From assembly GCF_000497045.1 (NCBI RefSeq), contig NW_015961948.1, forward strand, positions 310,001 through 374,000: DNA of 64,000 nucleotides, read 5' to 3'. Position numbers and translations under genes: made by a program. Every line of letters starts with the position of its first letter. The stretch's first letter is position 1. The notes beneath the pieces were generated by a model. That model worked only from the letters and a program-made list of their open reading frames with translations. It did no database searches and was not told the origin of the DNA. Of the stretch, positions 48,039 to 59,200 are shown piece after piece. The DNA comes from Kalmanozyma brasiliensis GHG001 (Eukaryota > Basidiomycota > Ustilaginomycetes > Ustilaginales).

Positions 48039-48713
48039 CTAGAGCTTGATCTTGGTCGAGTTGTCCACCTTCGTATGTGACCCGGTGACGGTTCGTACGG
48101 TGCGTTGCCACTTGCCATCGTGGACTGGTCCCTCGCCATCGTCCTCAGTCCCGTCTGCACGCTGAACGATCCAGAACTCGGCGGTGAGCAGTGCGATGTT
48201 CTTGCCCACCTGTGCCGAGTACACGTCCATCTCGATGACCGATCCGATCGGGCAAGCATTGAGATAGAGCACGTTGATGTTCTGTGAGACGCCGAGGAAC
48301 GACCATGGCTGGCCGTAGACGCCCGAGGTGTGGTAGAAGACGACCATGCTGGTGATGTTGTCGACGAGCGTGGCAGCGCAGCCGCCGTGCATGTTGCCGA
48401 GCGAGTTGTCCATCTTTTCCGTGACTCGCATGCGGATTGTGAGACGTGCGTGGACGTCTTTGCGTACCAGTGTATCCTGCGTCGCACTGCCAGAGGAGCG
48501 CATGGTCAGCCGCGCCTTGTCTTGCGAGTCGTCAATGTCGGCCGCTTCAGTGACCAGCTTGCCGTTCTCGTCGAGCCCACTGCGTTCCGCATAGACGACG
48601 GTGACCGTGTGGTCGACGGCCGAGCATGAATAGCCGTCCGTGGCGAGGTTTCGCGTCATCCCGACGGCATCCTGCGTCGCGTCGTGGAAGTTCTTGAGGA
48701 GTGGGGCTGGCAT
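48039..48713 (-). CDS. hotdog-fold thioesterase (ACOT13/THEM2-like)
   Basis: From the 48713 ATG the protein has 224 aa (MPAPLLKNFHDATQDAVGMT). The hotdog signature is NSLGNMHGGCAATLVDNITS with the HGG motif; NINVLYLNACPIGSVIEMDV and GKNIALLTAEFWI are the later strands. Enzymes of this type hydrolyse acyl-CoA thioesters. The same frame is open to an ATG at 48881, which would add 56 residues rich in Arg and Ser (RYLRALPANTTC...RRLHSRPRNSTYRTRL), a plausible mitochondrial presequence; animal ACOT13 is mitochondrial. Which start is used cannot be decided from sequence. An acidic spacer (DGTEDDGEG) separates the last strand from the C-terminus. Confidence 0.82.
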   Translation of the reverse strand: MPAPLLKNFHDATQDAVGMTRNLATDGYSCSAVDHTVTVVYAERSGLDENGKLVTEAADIDDSQDKARLTMRSSGSATQDTLVRKDVHARLTIRMRVTEKMDNSLGNMHGGCAATLVDNITSMVVFYHTSGVYGQPWSFLGVSQNINVLYLNACPIGSVIEMDVYSAQVGKNIALLTAEFWIVQRADGTEDDGEGPVHDGKWQRTVRTVTGSHTKVDNSTKIKL

Positions 48714-49100
48714 CTTGTCGTCGGTAGTGTCGAGCCGAGTCCGATAAGTGCTGTTTCGCGGCCTAGAATGGAGTCGCCGTTGGATCGAATGTGGACACAG
48801 AAGGCAGATGCAAGTCGTGTTTGCGGGGAGGGCTCTCAGGTAGCGAGGCGAAAGGAACGGAGGTGATGTGGATGATAGCAAGATGTAGGTTCGGATGTGC
48901 AGGGTGTCAATCGCGGCCGGTCACCAGGGTCCCCGCAAGCCGGTTACCACAGCTCGCTCGCATTCGGCTGCGGTGCATTTTTCACGCGAGGCTTCTTGAC
49001 GCCAGAGCACTGACTTCGTCTCGAATCTCAGAAATCGCTCCTCGTCAGACTCCTAAATCAAACTGTCGCAACATGATGCAGATGGATGTGTCAGATGTGT
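48714..49100 (-). other. intergenic between thioesterase and APC5
   Basis: 387 bp upstream of the thioesterase ATG; it contains the alternative longer N-terminus (to 48881) and the 3' flank of APC5. No other feature is seen. Confidence 0.45.
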
Positions 49101-51488
49101 TCATGCTGAAGCAAGTCGCTCGCTCGCGGCCTCGCCGCTGGCCACATAGCCTGCGACCGACACAACAATGTCAAGGATCTGGCGAACCTGCTCTAGGTAG
49201 ACTTGATCCTGCGACTCGTCCGAGCGAGTCCAGCTACGTTCGAACTGTTCTAGGCGCGCAGACACGCGGTCCACCTCTTGCTTGTTGTCCAGGTGATGAT
49301 GGAGCCGCAGCATGTAGTATAGAATCTGTGTTTGAAGCTCGAGACACTCTGCTTGACTCGCGTCTGAACAGGTGGCAGCGCGAAGCATCGTAGTTCAGAG
49401 GAGAATGGGCGGGTCAGTCAGAGTTTCGGTCTACTTCTGAAGAGGCGTTGCGCTCCTCCGAGCACTTCACTTACCTTGCTCGGCTTCTTGCAGCCAATGC
49501 AGCACTCTGATCAAGTCTTGCGAGTCTTGCTTGTCCGAGCACGAGAGCAGCAAGCGTGCGTAGGTCCATTGTGCTCGCGCTCGCAGCTCAGCATCGTTGT
49601 TTGCTAGACAGTTTGGCAGATCGGACTCCATCAGCAACCGCACTCCGTCCTGCATCTTGAGGTGGATCCCCAGCGTCTCAGCTAGCTGCACTCGGGCGGC
49701 AAGGATCAAGCGACTGTGATCCATATCCTTGGCAATCGAGAGAGCCGCAAGCGTCGGCATCAGCGACAGCATCGGTTGACTGCTCTGCGTTCGTTGGGCA
49801 GCTTTGGCAAGCAACGCTTCCGCAGCCTCTTCTGCTGTGTGCTTGCCGAAGACTTGAAATCGCAGCCCGAATGAGCGCTCCGCTGAGCTCGATTTGCCGG
49901 ATTCGAGGTAGCGCAAGGCGAGCTCGACCAAAGCATCGGGCGTGTCGACGGCATCTTCAACATCGAGGCCAGAAATGTCGAGATCGCGCGATGGAAAGCT
50001 TTGCGCGAGGAGCTGCAGGCCGGCTTCGTCCTGTCTGCGTGTGGCTCGCAGGCGAAGCACGTCGGCAATGGTGCCATGCCAGATCGTATATTCGCTGAAA
50101 GAGATGGTGGAAAAAGTGGAAGGCGAGACCAGCAAGCCGAGCGCGTCGTCGTATCGACCTGCTTGTGCGAGCTGTGTGTTTATCGAAATGTGAGATGTCA
50201 AAGTTAGTCAAGATGATTCGCTATGTTTCGAACAGTCTTCATCAGTCGGGCCACCGTAGACACTTACGCTTTTCGCTTGGTGGCAGATGCAGTCCATCCC
50301 CGCCTCGTCTTGCAATGCCGACATGGAACGACCACCCTTGCGGAGATCGACGCGCTTGCGATAGACATCGGCTAGTGCCGATTGACCCAGTGTTCTCCAA
50401 AGCTGAGCCACCTCGACGTCGCTCTGTAGCGCGTCCCGACCCAGCCGTCGCTTGGCGTCTTCCATGAGCTCCAACGAAGCTTCGGAGGCTGCCAGCGTAT
50501 CCCGAGATGGCTGACTAGGTGAAGAACTCTCCTCCAAGTCTTGAAGCACCTCGACTGCAGAGCGCCCTTTGGCAAGACTGCAGCGCGCCTGCCACACTGC
50601 ATCACTGACAGACTCTCGGTGCCTGTCGACAATGGCCGCAGCAGGGACAGCAGCAAGGGTGCTGGTGCCTACGCCCTGAATCCGCAGCATGAGACTCTCG
50701 CAAGCAGAGATGCAGTCGCTGTCGTTGGCGGATCGCGCGAGACTGATGGCTTCATCCAAAGCTGCTTTGGCGGCAGAGTAGCTCTGTGTGTTGACATGAA
50801 ACGCTGCCAGGTGCAGCAGGGTGTGCTGATGAAGTTCGCGATCGGCTCCGGGAGCGTAAAAGTCGAAGAACTTTTCCATGTTGTCCTTGGTCATGACGTA
50901 GTCGCCGCGAAGCAGGCCAAGCTGGTAGTTACGAAACGCGCCTAGTCTTGCGTCGCTCGAGTGCAGCTCTCCGAGACTGGCGGGCCCAAGGTCTGCAGGA
51001 GCTTGCTTCCATGCGCGTGCTGCGAGTGTCAAGTGGTCCTTGGCCTGCAGGTCGAGACTATCGAAGATGAGCTTGGTGCGGCGAAAGAAGAGGCCAAAGA
51101 AGGATCTCCGCTCAAAGAAGATGTCCGATGCGTTGAGTACACCCATTGGCTCGTAGCTTGGCATGATGCGATTGAGCTTCTCGTTGAAGAGCTTGGTGAG
51201 GCCGTCTGGCACATCGAGAAGATGGAGCATGCCATCGAGATAGTCAGTCATGATACGACCGTTCTCCTCGTGCCCGTCCATGGTCCTTTGAAGCTCGTTG
51301 ATGAAAGCTGCATAGGAGTGTGACGGCGAGCGCGTCTGATAGACCTTGTCCATGAGGAACAGCAGCAGCTTCTTTCGAGCGACCTGCGCTTCATCGCTGA
51401 GCTGGATGCGGCAATGAAAGTTGAAGAGGATGAGGATGGCGATGGTCTCTCCATTGATCTCGTCTGGCTGTGCCACGGCGATGTCCAT
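49101..51488 (-). CDS. APC5: anaphase-promoting complex subunit 5
   Basis: Model complement(join(49101..49363,49475..50171,50268..51488)), 726 aa. Introns are 96 nt (GTAAGT...CACACAG, phase 0) and 111 nt (GTAAGT...GTTCAG, phase 1). The start is the ATG at 51488 (MDIAVAQPDEINGETIAIL). Family marks: SPSHSYAAFINELQRTMDG, a variable middle, then RNYQLGLLRGDYVMTKDNME and the APC5 TPR signature LHLAAFHVNTQSYSAAKAAL with DEAISLARSANDSDCI. Further TPR-like helices run through exon 2 (QAGRYDDALGLL, CSDKQDSQDLIRVLHWLQE) into exon 3. APC5 is a platform subunit of the ubiquitin ligase that triggers anaphase. Three separate frames are reconciled by these splices, each with good consensus. Confidence 0.9.
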
Positions 51489-51815
51489 CTTGGCTGCCAA
51501 CCGGGGTGACCATCCGTGAGCGTCTTGAGAGAGAGTCGGCAACAGAGTACGTTGGTGTCAGCCAAGAAGAATCGAAAGCAACACTTCTGGGCACGCGTCC
51601 GGTGCCCAAGCCGCGCTGTGCTGAGCTGCCTGTCAGCTGAGCGGAGCAGCTGCACCTGCGATTTTGCCTCCACCTTTGCAGCTCAGCGTGGGAAGAAGCG
51701 GAAATCGGAGGTCAAGAACTTTGCGCCTTCTCACACTTTTTCCTTTCACATCGTCACATCAAAGTATCGGCTACCATCCTCTCGAACAAGTCACATTCGA
51801 TCTCAAACCATCACA
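51489..51815. promoter_or_regulatory. divergent promoter region, APC5 / TOM7
   Basis: 327 bp between divergent starts. The TOM7 ATG has a good context (ATCACAATGG). No TATA box is seen. Confidence 0.45.
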
Positions 51816-52448
51816 ATGGCTCTCTCAGAAGACACCAAGGTACGTTGTCAAGCTGCTCTACGCTACGCCTCGTCCTGTCAATGTGGGCGATATCTCGGCG
51901 GCGCCATCCCCCCTTCACGTCACCTCTTGGCATGCCGCCAGGTGTCGGTCCATGACAAACGCATATCGGTCGTTCCGACGACGTAGCCTCCCGAAGTGCA
52001 GAAATCACGATAGAAGACTGAAAATAACCTGCTTTCTCTTTTACATTCGTATGTCGGCGTCGCCGCGCTGCCAACAGGAGCGCATCGTCAAGGCGGTCGA
52101 CGTCTCCAAGACTCTGCTGCACTACGGCTGGTAAGTGCGACCTGACTTTCATGGACCGGTTCATTTCGAGGCTGACTGATCTCGGCAATGCTTTCGTGAA
52201 CTCTTCCTGTGACATTGCAAAGGGTTCCATTCGTACTTTACATCGGCTTCACCCGAAGCACGCCACAGCCAAGCTTGATCAAGTGAGTGATCCCGACGGA
52301 ACGTCCGCTGCTTCTGTAGCATCGCGGGAATAATACTGACCCTGTTCCCTTTCCTTCATCACGCCACAATCTGCTACACCCTTCGCCTTGCCATCGCCTG
52401 CGCCCGTTTCGGTCATCTGCTCACAGGCTCATCAGCCCTCTCGCCTAA
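51816..52448 (+). CDS. TOM7: mitochondrial outer-membrane import receptor subunit TOM7
   Basis: Model join(51816..51839,52078..52130,52223..52282,52427..52448), 52 aa from four tiny exons. Reading across the junctions gives MALSEDTKERIVKAVDVSK, TLLHYGWVPFVLYIGFTRS and TPQPSLIKLISPLA, the entire TOM7 family signature (helical N-terminus, one membrane span, TRSTPQPSLIKLISPLA end). Introns are 238, 92 and 144 nt with donors GTACGT, GTAAGT and GTGAGT and acceptors CAG, AAG and CAG. No single frame holds more than ~20 codons of it, so ordinary ORF calling misses it. TOM7 regulates assembly of the TOM and SAM complexes. Confidence 0.96.
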
Positions 52449-52885
52449 TTGGACGTCACTCCGGCTCTTCCGAATAGGGTTCCCTGCGACCGTGGCGCAT
52501 CACGCTCCCGGGGCATGTCACCTGTGTATCGCCTATCTTCGACTCAGCCTCTCAGGCGGTCCTAGCAATGACCACCACTTTTGCACCTCACGTGCTTCGC
52601 AGCACGCCTCGGCGGCTCCCCGCCATCTGGCTACGCACCGCGAGACTGTGCACAATCGATAGACTTATATATCAGCGCCTTTTCATTTCCGACCCACCCG
52701 TCCTATCCCATCCAAGCTAAGCCACCCCTCATCGAGGCCCTCCGTCCCGATGCGCACGCCCTCTGAGCCGTCGAAATCTTCTGCTCGTTGTATCTCTCCC
52801 TTTCTGTCTCATACTGCCCGCCTCTGACCACTGACTAACACACCACTAGCCAAAGCACGCCGAGCAGGTCACGACCATCTACGCG
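52449..52885 (+). promoter_or_regulatory. promoter/leader of the coiled-coil gene, with TATA box and possible upstream exon
   Basis: 437 bp. TTATATAT at 52665-52672 is a good TATA element. An ATG at 52750 opens a short frame ending in a GTATCT donor at 52790, and CTGACTAACACACCACTAG (ending 52849) is an excellent branch-acceptor; splicing them removes 60 nt. The frame of the main ORF is open back to 52850, so the real 5' end may lie in this region. Confidence 0.5.
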
Positions 52886-55087
52886 ATGTCGACAACAAGA
52901 AGGAAAAGGGCCGGGATCAGCTCTCACGCAACAGCCGGTGGCTCGCGGCCCCGAAGTGGTCAGGATCAGGGTCAACACCAGCCATTTCCAGCACCAACCG
53001 GGCGCCCTGGAGAAGCGCCACTACCTTTGCCTTCCAGAGGCTTTCATCCATTTCAGACAGACACAGCTCGGCACCACGCCACCTATCCAATTCCGGTCGG
53101 ACGACAGCCTCAAGCATCCTGCCATACGCGTCCCGCTCCGCGTTCCAGCACAGTCGCAACCTACTACTCGGCAAACGAACTGGCTCAGAGCGGTCCGGCA
53201 GTCGGTTCCACCTGCTCTTCTGCTCGTGCAGACGCTCAACTTCCCTCGACGAATGTTCAATGTCTCTCGTCCTCTTCAAATCTAGCGGCCAGCCTCTCCC
53301 CAAGCCGCTTCAGTGCTTCCCGAGAGCACGACGCCGTGTACGACGGTGGGCAAGATCAGTCGCTCCTTTTCCGTGCGACCGAAAGCCACCCGTCGCGTGC
53401 TCCAGGTAGCAGCCCTGCTCAGAACACCTACGGGCACAGAACTGCCACGGCAAAGCGAAATCGGACGGCAGGAGACGGATCATCTGCTCATCCTTCGGCC
53501 TCACAAAGACCCGCGTCGTCACAAAATGCCGAAGGCCATGATCCTTTGTTCACGCACGTTCGAAAGCATCTACGTCAGACGGAGGAGGCTCAGACCACTG
53601 CAGAGATGAATCAGCGAGCAACGATGCAGAGTCTGGCTGCGATCGATCGACTGCAGGTCGAGATTGCGGATACGATCCGAGGCATGGCGGCTCGGCAGTA
53701 TGAGTTCTGCGATCTCCAACAGAACGGGTTGCAGTGGCAAGAAACCTTGCACAACGACGTACAAGACATCCCTGAACGAATAGGTGAGTCTGCCGTTGCC
53801 CTCATGCCCCCATACGCCTCTACGATTGCACTAATGCCCGAGGCCCTTGCTTTGCAGCCGAGCAATTGAGCGAGACCACGAGCAAGATTTACGATGTGGC
53901 CGAAGCCACACACCATCTCGCTGGCATACGAGACGACCTCAACCACCTCAAAATCACGGTCGCCGGAATGACTCCATTGGCTAAGGATCGTCATGAAGCC
54001 TACGAGAAACAGATTGCTGAAGTAAGTCTCTTGCTCTGCTGACAAGCCCTCGTGCCGAAGTATCTGACTGCTTCCCGTTCCATGCCATACGCAGCTTCAG
54101 GACGTCGTGCAAACACTTCGGAACTCCATCCACGAACAGCCTGTCCGCATCAGCGAAAGCTTGCAGCAATTTGCGGCAGAGGTAGCCGAACAGCAGTACG
54201 AACGGCTCCGCACCGAGTTGCGCGACGATCGCATGTCCCGAGACGAGCACCGTCAAGAGATTCGAGAGCTGCAAGGCATGCTAGTGGGTCTCCGAACGAT
54301 GCTTGTACAGCCCGAAGGCAGTAGGGCATCCACTTCTCAGGCTGCTTCGACTTCGACACCCCGGAGGATCTTAGTGCCATCGACGCCTGACAGGCTGCTC
54401 GAGGACATTGTTGCGCATGATTACGATCCCCCTGCCATGGACTCGGATCCTGCTCCTCTCGACTCGGCTTCGCAATGCGGTCAGAGGGTGATGGGGCACG
54501 GACGAGAGGCTGATGCGCGCCCGGAACATGCGGCCGACGACGATGTAGATTTCACCGACTACGAGGCGCTTCCGAATGCCCTCAAGCGGACCACCGGGCG
54601 CCGTGCGTCGCAGGTCCAGACCCCTCGCGATCAACAGACGGTCGAACCTCCCCCTTCAGCGCCTGCGCCGAGAAAGTCGGGCCAGGCAGGGGGACGAAAG
54701 ACGCCAAAGGGTTCGAGAAAGTACGCAAGTACGTCCAAGAAGCGAGCACTGCCTGCCGAACTCGAGGACGGCGAGGACAAGGACCGATACTTGCAGCACG
54801 CCAGTCCAAACAGGCCAGGACGCACGTTCGACTTGGCGGTAGGCTTGCAAGAGGCTGAAGACGAATGCTCTGAGCAGCAGCAAGCGCCATCAGCCGATCC
54901 GAAACCAGCCGCGCAGCGAAGTCGAACGAGGCCGGCGGCTGCTAAGGCCCCGAAGCGAGGTAGAGGCAAGCAGAGCGCCAACCAAGCGAAGATAGCTGAA
55001 TCCTTCGAGGGCGCGCCTCGGTATCAGACCCGAAAGCAGACGCGAGATCTGCACCTACAGGACAACCTACTTTCGCCTCTGGCATGA
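52886..55087 (+). CDS. uncharacterised coiled-coil protein with basic, AT-hook-like C-terminus
   Basis: Model join(52886..53783,53858..54021,54095..55087), 684 aa; introns of 74 and 73 nt (GTGAGT...TTTGCAG and GTAAGT...ACGCAG). Residues ~1-220 are Ser/Pro/Gln-rich and disordered. Residues ~230-420 look like a continuous coiled coil broken in the gene by both introns (RKHLRQTEEAQTTAEMNQRA, AEQLSETTSKIYDVAEATHH, LQDVVQTLRNSIHEQ, EVAEQQYERLRTELRDDRMS). The C-terminal third is charged, with GRKTPKGSRKY, STSKKRALPAEL and KAPKRGRGKQ (nuclear-signal and AT-hook-like). TPRRILVPSTPDRLLEDI has SP/TP sites. I recognise no family; a nuclear or chromosomal scaffold is a guess. The 5' end is uncertain because the frame continues up to a splice acceptor at 52849. 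Confidence 0.75.
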
Positions 55088-56220
55088 CGTTACTTTCCCC
55101 TGTTTCGATTTTGATGTAGCCTGCATTCTCACCCCTGCGCTTGCGTGCGTGTTGTGTCTCAACTCAGTCTGCTCTCTCGTCTGCTATCGGCGCGGCCTCG
55201 ACATCAGCAGGCTGAGGTGCCAATGTCATGGCGGTAGAACGTGCGATGCGATTGCAATGTGATGATGGTCGTGTGACAAGATGAAGTCGACCGACTGCGA
55301 GCCGCAGAATGAACAAAAGCAACGCGCGTCAGGGTCCTTCAAGGCGGTGGACGACGAGCCATCACGTGGTCTGGCCTGCAGCCGAGGTCGCCGACGCCGA
55401 GCAAAGGTTTTGAAGGGGTGAGAAGCATCGAACAGCACGGCAGTCTGCACCGATCTCTCTGCTCTTGGTCGTGAGCCCGCGAAAAAACGATCTGACGGAG
55501 TTGGAAAGCCGTATCATGGGATTGCTCGACACTGGCTTGGCGGCCACCGCTCGAGATGTTTTTTGAGAGCTTGCCGGCGTTGCGGCGAAGCGGGCGATGT
55601 TGTGCCTGAACGGAGCCCGTCTAGGAGACGCGAGAGGGTCTCAGATTTTGAGCGGAAAAGGCGTCTTTTTTCTGTCCATGCGGGGAGCGAGCGGGTGCAG
55701 GTCCAAGCGCGTCGAGAGAAACAAGCAAGCGTGCATGGTGTAGCGCTTCGCAATACACAACAAACGACCATCATCACCGTCGTCCTCCTTGCGCATCTTC
55801 TTTTTCTCACCTTCGACCCATCTGGATCCAGAACGTCTTTACCTCGCTTTCGCCTCCTAGACACTTCGCCCGACGCGACGGCGCTTTGGTTCGCAACATT
55901 GATACGCACTTATTGCGCATCCTCGCGACGGGTCCACCCTCCGCCCTCACTCTCCGTTTCCCCGGCGTCGCAAATCGCCAGTCGGCACATTCTCGCATCG
56001 ACGACCTTCCCCATTACATCCAGTCCGACCCGGCTTTGATTCGTCGCTCTCGAATCGAAGGCCTTACACCACAATCTCACACTCTTCGGATGACCTTCAG
56101 GCGGAGTGGCTCTCTTTAACCTGCCCGTTGGGCACGATTCTTGATCGACCCATTCACATGCCGCCCAGCAGACGATCCTGATCATCTTCGCACCAAAGTC
56201 TGGACGGTGCGTTCCTCGCG
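55088..56220. other. 1.1-kb upstream region of the Sec7 gene
   Basis: Presumed 3' flank of the coiled-coil gene and promoter/leader of the ArfGEF gene. ORFs of 60-226 codons occur on both strands; none has a domain. T- and C-rich tracts before 56220 suit a long 5'UTR. Confidence 0.5.
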
Positions 56221-59200
56221 ATGGCATCCACCGTGAAGGGCAGGGAGGAGGCCCCTCCCGCTTCACCGACACAACGTGAGCCGCAGCGTGGACTGGAAGC
56301 GCTCTCGAATTTCTACGGCCGTCTCTCCGCGGATCATCGCACGAGAAATCAAGAGGCTTCCCTGTCCAGCTATGCCAGCAGCATGCGCAGAACCTCATCC
56401 GGAACCGAGTTCTACAATGCTCGCAGTGCCCATGGTGGCGACGAAGTGACGCCTGCCGGTAACGCCTCACCAACCCAGCCCAGATCTCCTCGAGTCTACA
56501 CGTCGTTTTCGGCAGCGGCAGCGGCAGCATCTCGATCATCCCTGAACAAAAGGGCATCGCAGGCAAGCATTCCTGGCAACCCAACCGCACCGTCTTCCAT
56601 TCGCAACTCGTCCGCCCTCTCTTCTCCTCGCACCAATACCTTTCCTGCCTATGCCAACCAAACCACTTCTAACAGTGGCGCCGGTGTTGCCGCCTCAGGT
56701 CTTGCCTCGGCAGCCGCGCCATCCAAGGGCACGTCGTTCGACATCGCAGCTATCAATCGGTACTCTCCCAGTACCTTCGCCAGTGCCTTTCCATGGCTCT
56801 CGAGCAGCTCAGATGCCGCATCAAAGCGGACACGCCAGGCCCCGACCGACTACAGCAAGGCCGACTCCTCCAAGGCAGCTTCATATAAGTCCAAGACCGA
56901 CTCGCCACCTGTTGCACAATACAGTCAGGGAAAAGGCTTTGGCTGGAGTCCTACGAAGGACCAGACACCTCGAAAATCGAACTCCAAGGCGCGACCAGAT
57001 CTCCAAGGCTCTCAGATCACCCCGGTGGGTCGCGGCCTTGGCCTCGAATCCTCTTCCGAGCTTGACCTTCCTGGACGCATGCGTGATCAACGCAAAGGTG
57101 CGCCGGCGCCACCACGCCTCTCCCAAGATCCAGTGGCACTCGGCCTCGACGCCGAGGTGAAACCCAGATCGAGCTTCAGCAAAGATTCGGCCTTTTCGCG
57201 ACTTGGCCGTGCCTTCCGCCGCAAGAGCAAGACAGGCAGTGACTTGAAGGCTGATATCCGTGCGGATCTTCGCAACGCGCCGCCCGTACCGGCGCTACCC
57301 TCCAGCATCCCTGGAAAGCTCTCGGATCCTCTCGCTGCAAAGGCGCTCGAACCCAGCAGCGGCTATCCAGACCGCTCTATCGAAGGAGCGAAACCTAGCA
57401 TGGACGTCAGCGCAAAGGACCTGCAACTGAAAGCAAGCGCCGCCACAGAGCAAACGAGTGCGATCGACGCCTCGCTCCACGGGTCGACAGAACCAGAGGC
57501 CAATTCATCGACCACCGACTCTGCCCAGGCGAATGTCAACAAAGGCTCGCCCACCAGACGACCAATGTCCATGGACTCGACGACGTCCAGTGCCCGCCGC
57601 AGATCACTCGCCTTCCTCGCCTCGGCCATCTCCATGGGTGGCATCGCTTCCGAAGCAGAAGGCGGCTCCAACGATAAGCCTTTCGAGAGAGAAGCGGCGA
57701 TCAGTGAGTCGAAGGAGGACCCTGACACTCCGACACGGAATCCGAAGGCCGCGGCAGCAATCCCGACGCTTCCTTCGAGATCAACGTCGATCACAGCATC
57801 CCACATTGATTCCGATACCTCAATGGATCGACAGACTGTCGCGGCTGAGCCGACGGCAACTTCGTCTTCCGCGGCCATGTCGCGCATGTCCAGCGCGGAT
57901 CGCAGGCGCCTCGAGCCCAAATCGCCAACGCGCGACGACCACGTCCCCAGCATCTTGACCGACTTCCTCCAGATGGACGCGCAGGGGTCACCAAAGGATG
58001 CAAAGAGAGGCGAGTCCAAGAAGCAGTCTCGATCGGCTCGCGATGACTCGTCAGCAGCAGATATCTCGACCGACAGCTCGAAAGCCGCGTTGGAAAGCTC
58101 GCACAGCGGGGCGTCCGGCGGTCGCAGGTCATCGCTGAGCTCATCACCAAAAGATGCCCGCGCGATAAAAGGCCTCTTCGCATCACCATCCGCAGGGCCC
58201 AATATGGGCGTCTTCACATCGCCTTTCTCCGCAGCCCCGCTCACGTCGGCCGCCTCTGGCCTTTGGAATCGCACGAGACGCACATCGGATCGTCGTCCAA
58301 GCGCAAGCTCGCGCTCGTTCCAGAGCGAGGACACCGAGAGTATGCTTTCCGGATCGCGTCGTGGATCGGCTGCGGTTGCTGCTCCTGAGAGCGGAAACAG
58401 AGACGAGCAGCAGTCAATAACTGTCGCCGCCGGCCGGAACACAGACGGCAAAGCCGGTCAGACTCGCGGCACCACCGAGGCTGAGAAAGCCAAAAAGACC
58501 CGATCCTTCGGCAATCTGCGTGCCATGGCCAGGAAAACCAGCACAGAAGTCATGCCGCGAGCCAGTACCTCGCAGCTGCCGTCGTCTTCGGACGCGAGCG
58601 TACCGCACCGAGATGTGAACAGCGTCTCACAGGAAGGATCGCCATCACGGACACGAAGCGTTGCCTCACGATTCTTGCGCCGCCCCAAGACGAGCGGAGA
58701 GAATGCAGGCATGGCAGGGAAGCGATCGACCGAGGCAGCTAACCGCGTCGAAAGCTTCCTCAGCTCACGTAGAGGCTCGGGGCTGGGACGTGCGTCTATG
58801 GACACTTCCGGTCTCTCCCCCAAACCCTACACCTCGTCGCCGATGGAGGGCAACTTCGACACGCTCGCATCGCAAGACCCAGCAGCTACGCCGAGAATGT
58901 CGCGCGACACCACCAACGAGCGACAAGGGAGCAACCGATCCATCGACCAATCTCGTACATCCGGTCTCGACCGAAAGGAAAGCTCGCTCTTTGGGCGCAG
59001 GCCGAGCGAGCAGTCTGTCGGCGCGATCACGCCTTCTTCGTCCCGGATCGAGTCGCAAGGTGGTGCCGGTGGTCTCTTCGGCAGTCCTGCAACGCGACCA
59101 CGCACCTCATCTCTGATCCCCTCCTTCGGATTCAGCAAAAGTCGGTTGGCATCCTCCGCAGACCTCGACGGCGCTAGCAAGAGCCCAGGCAGCTTCGCCA

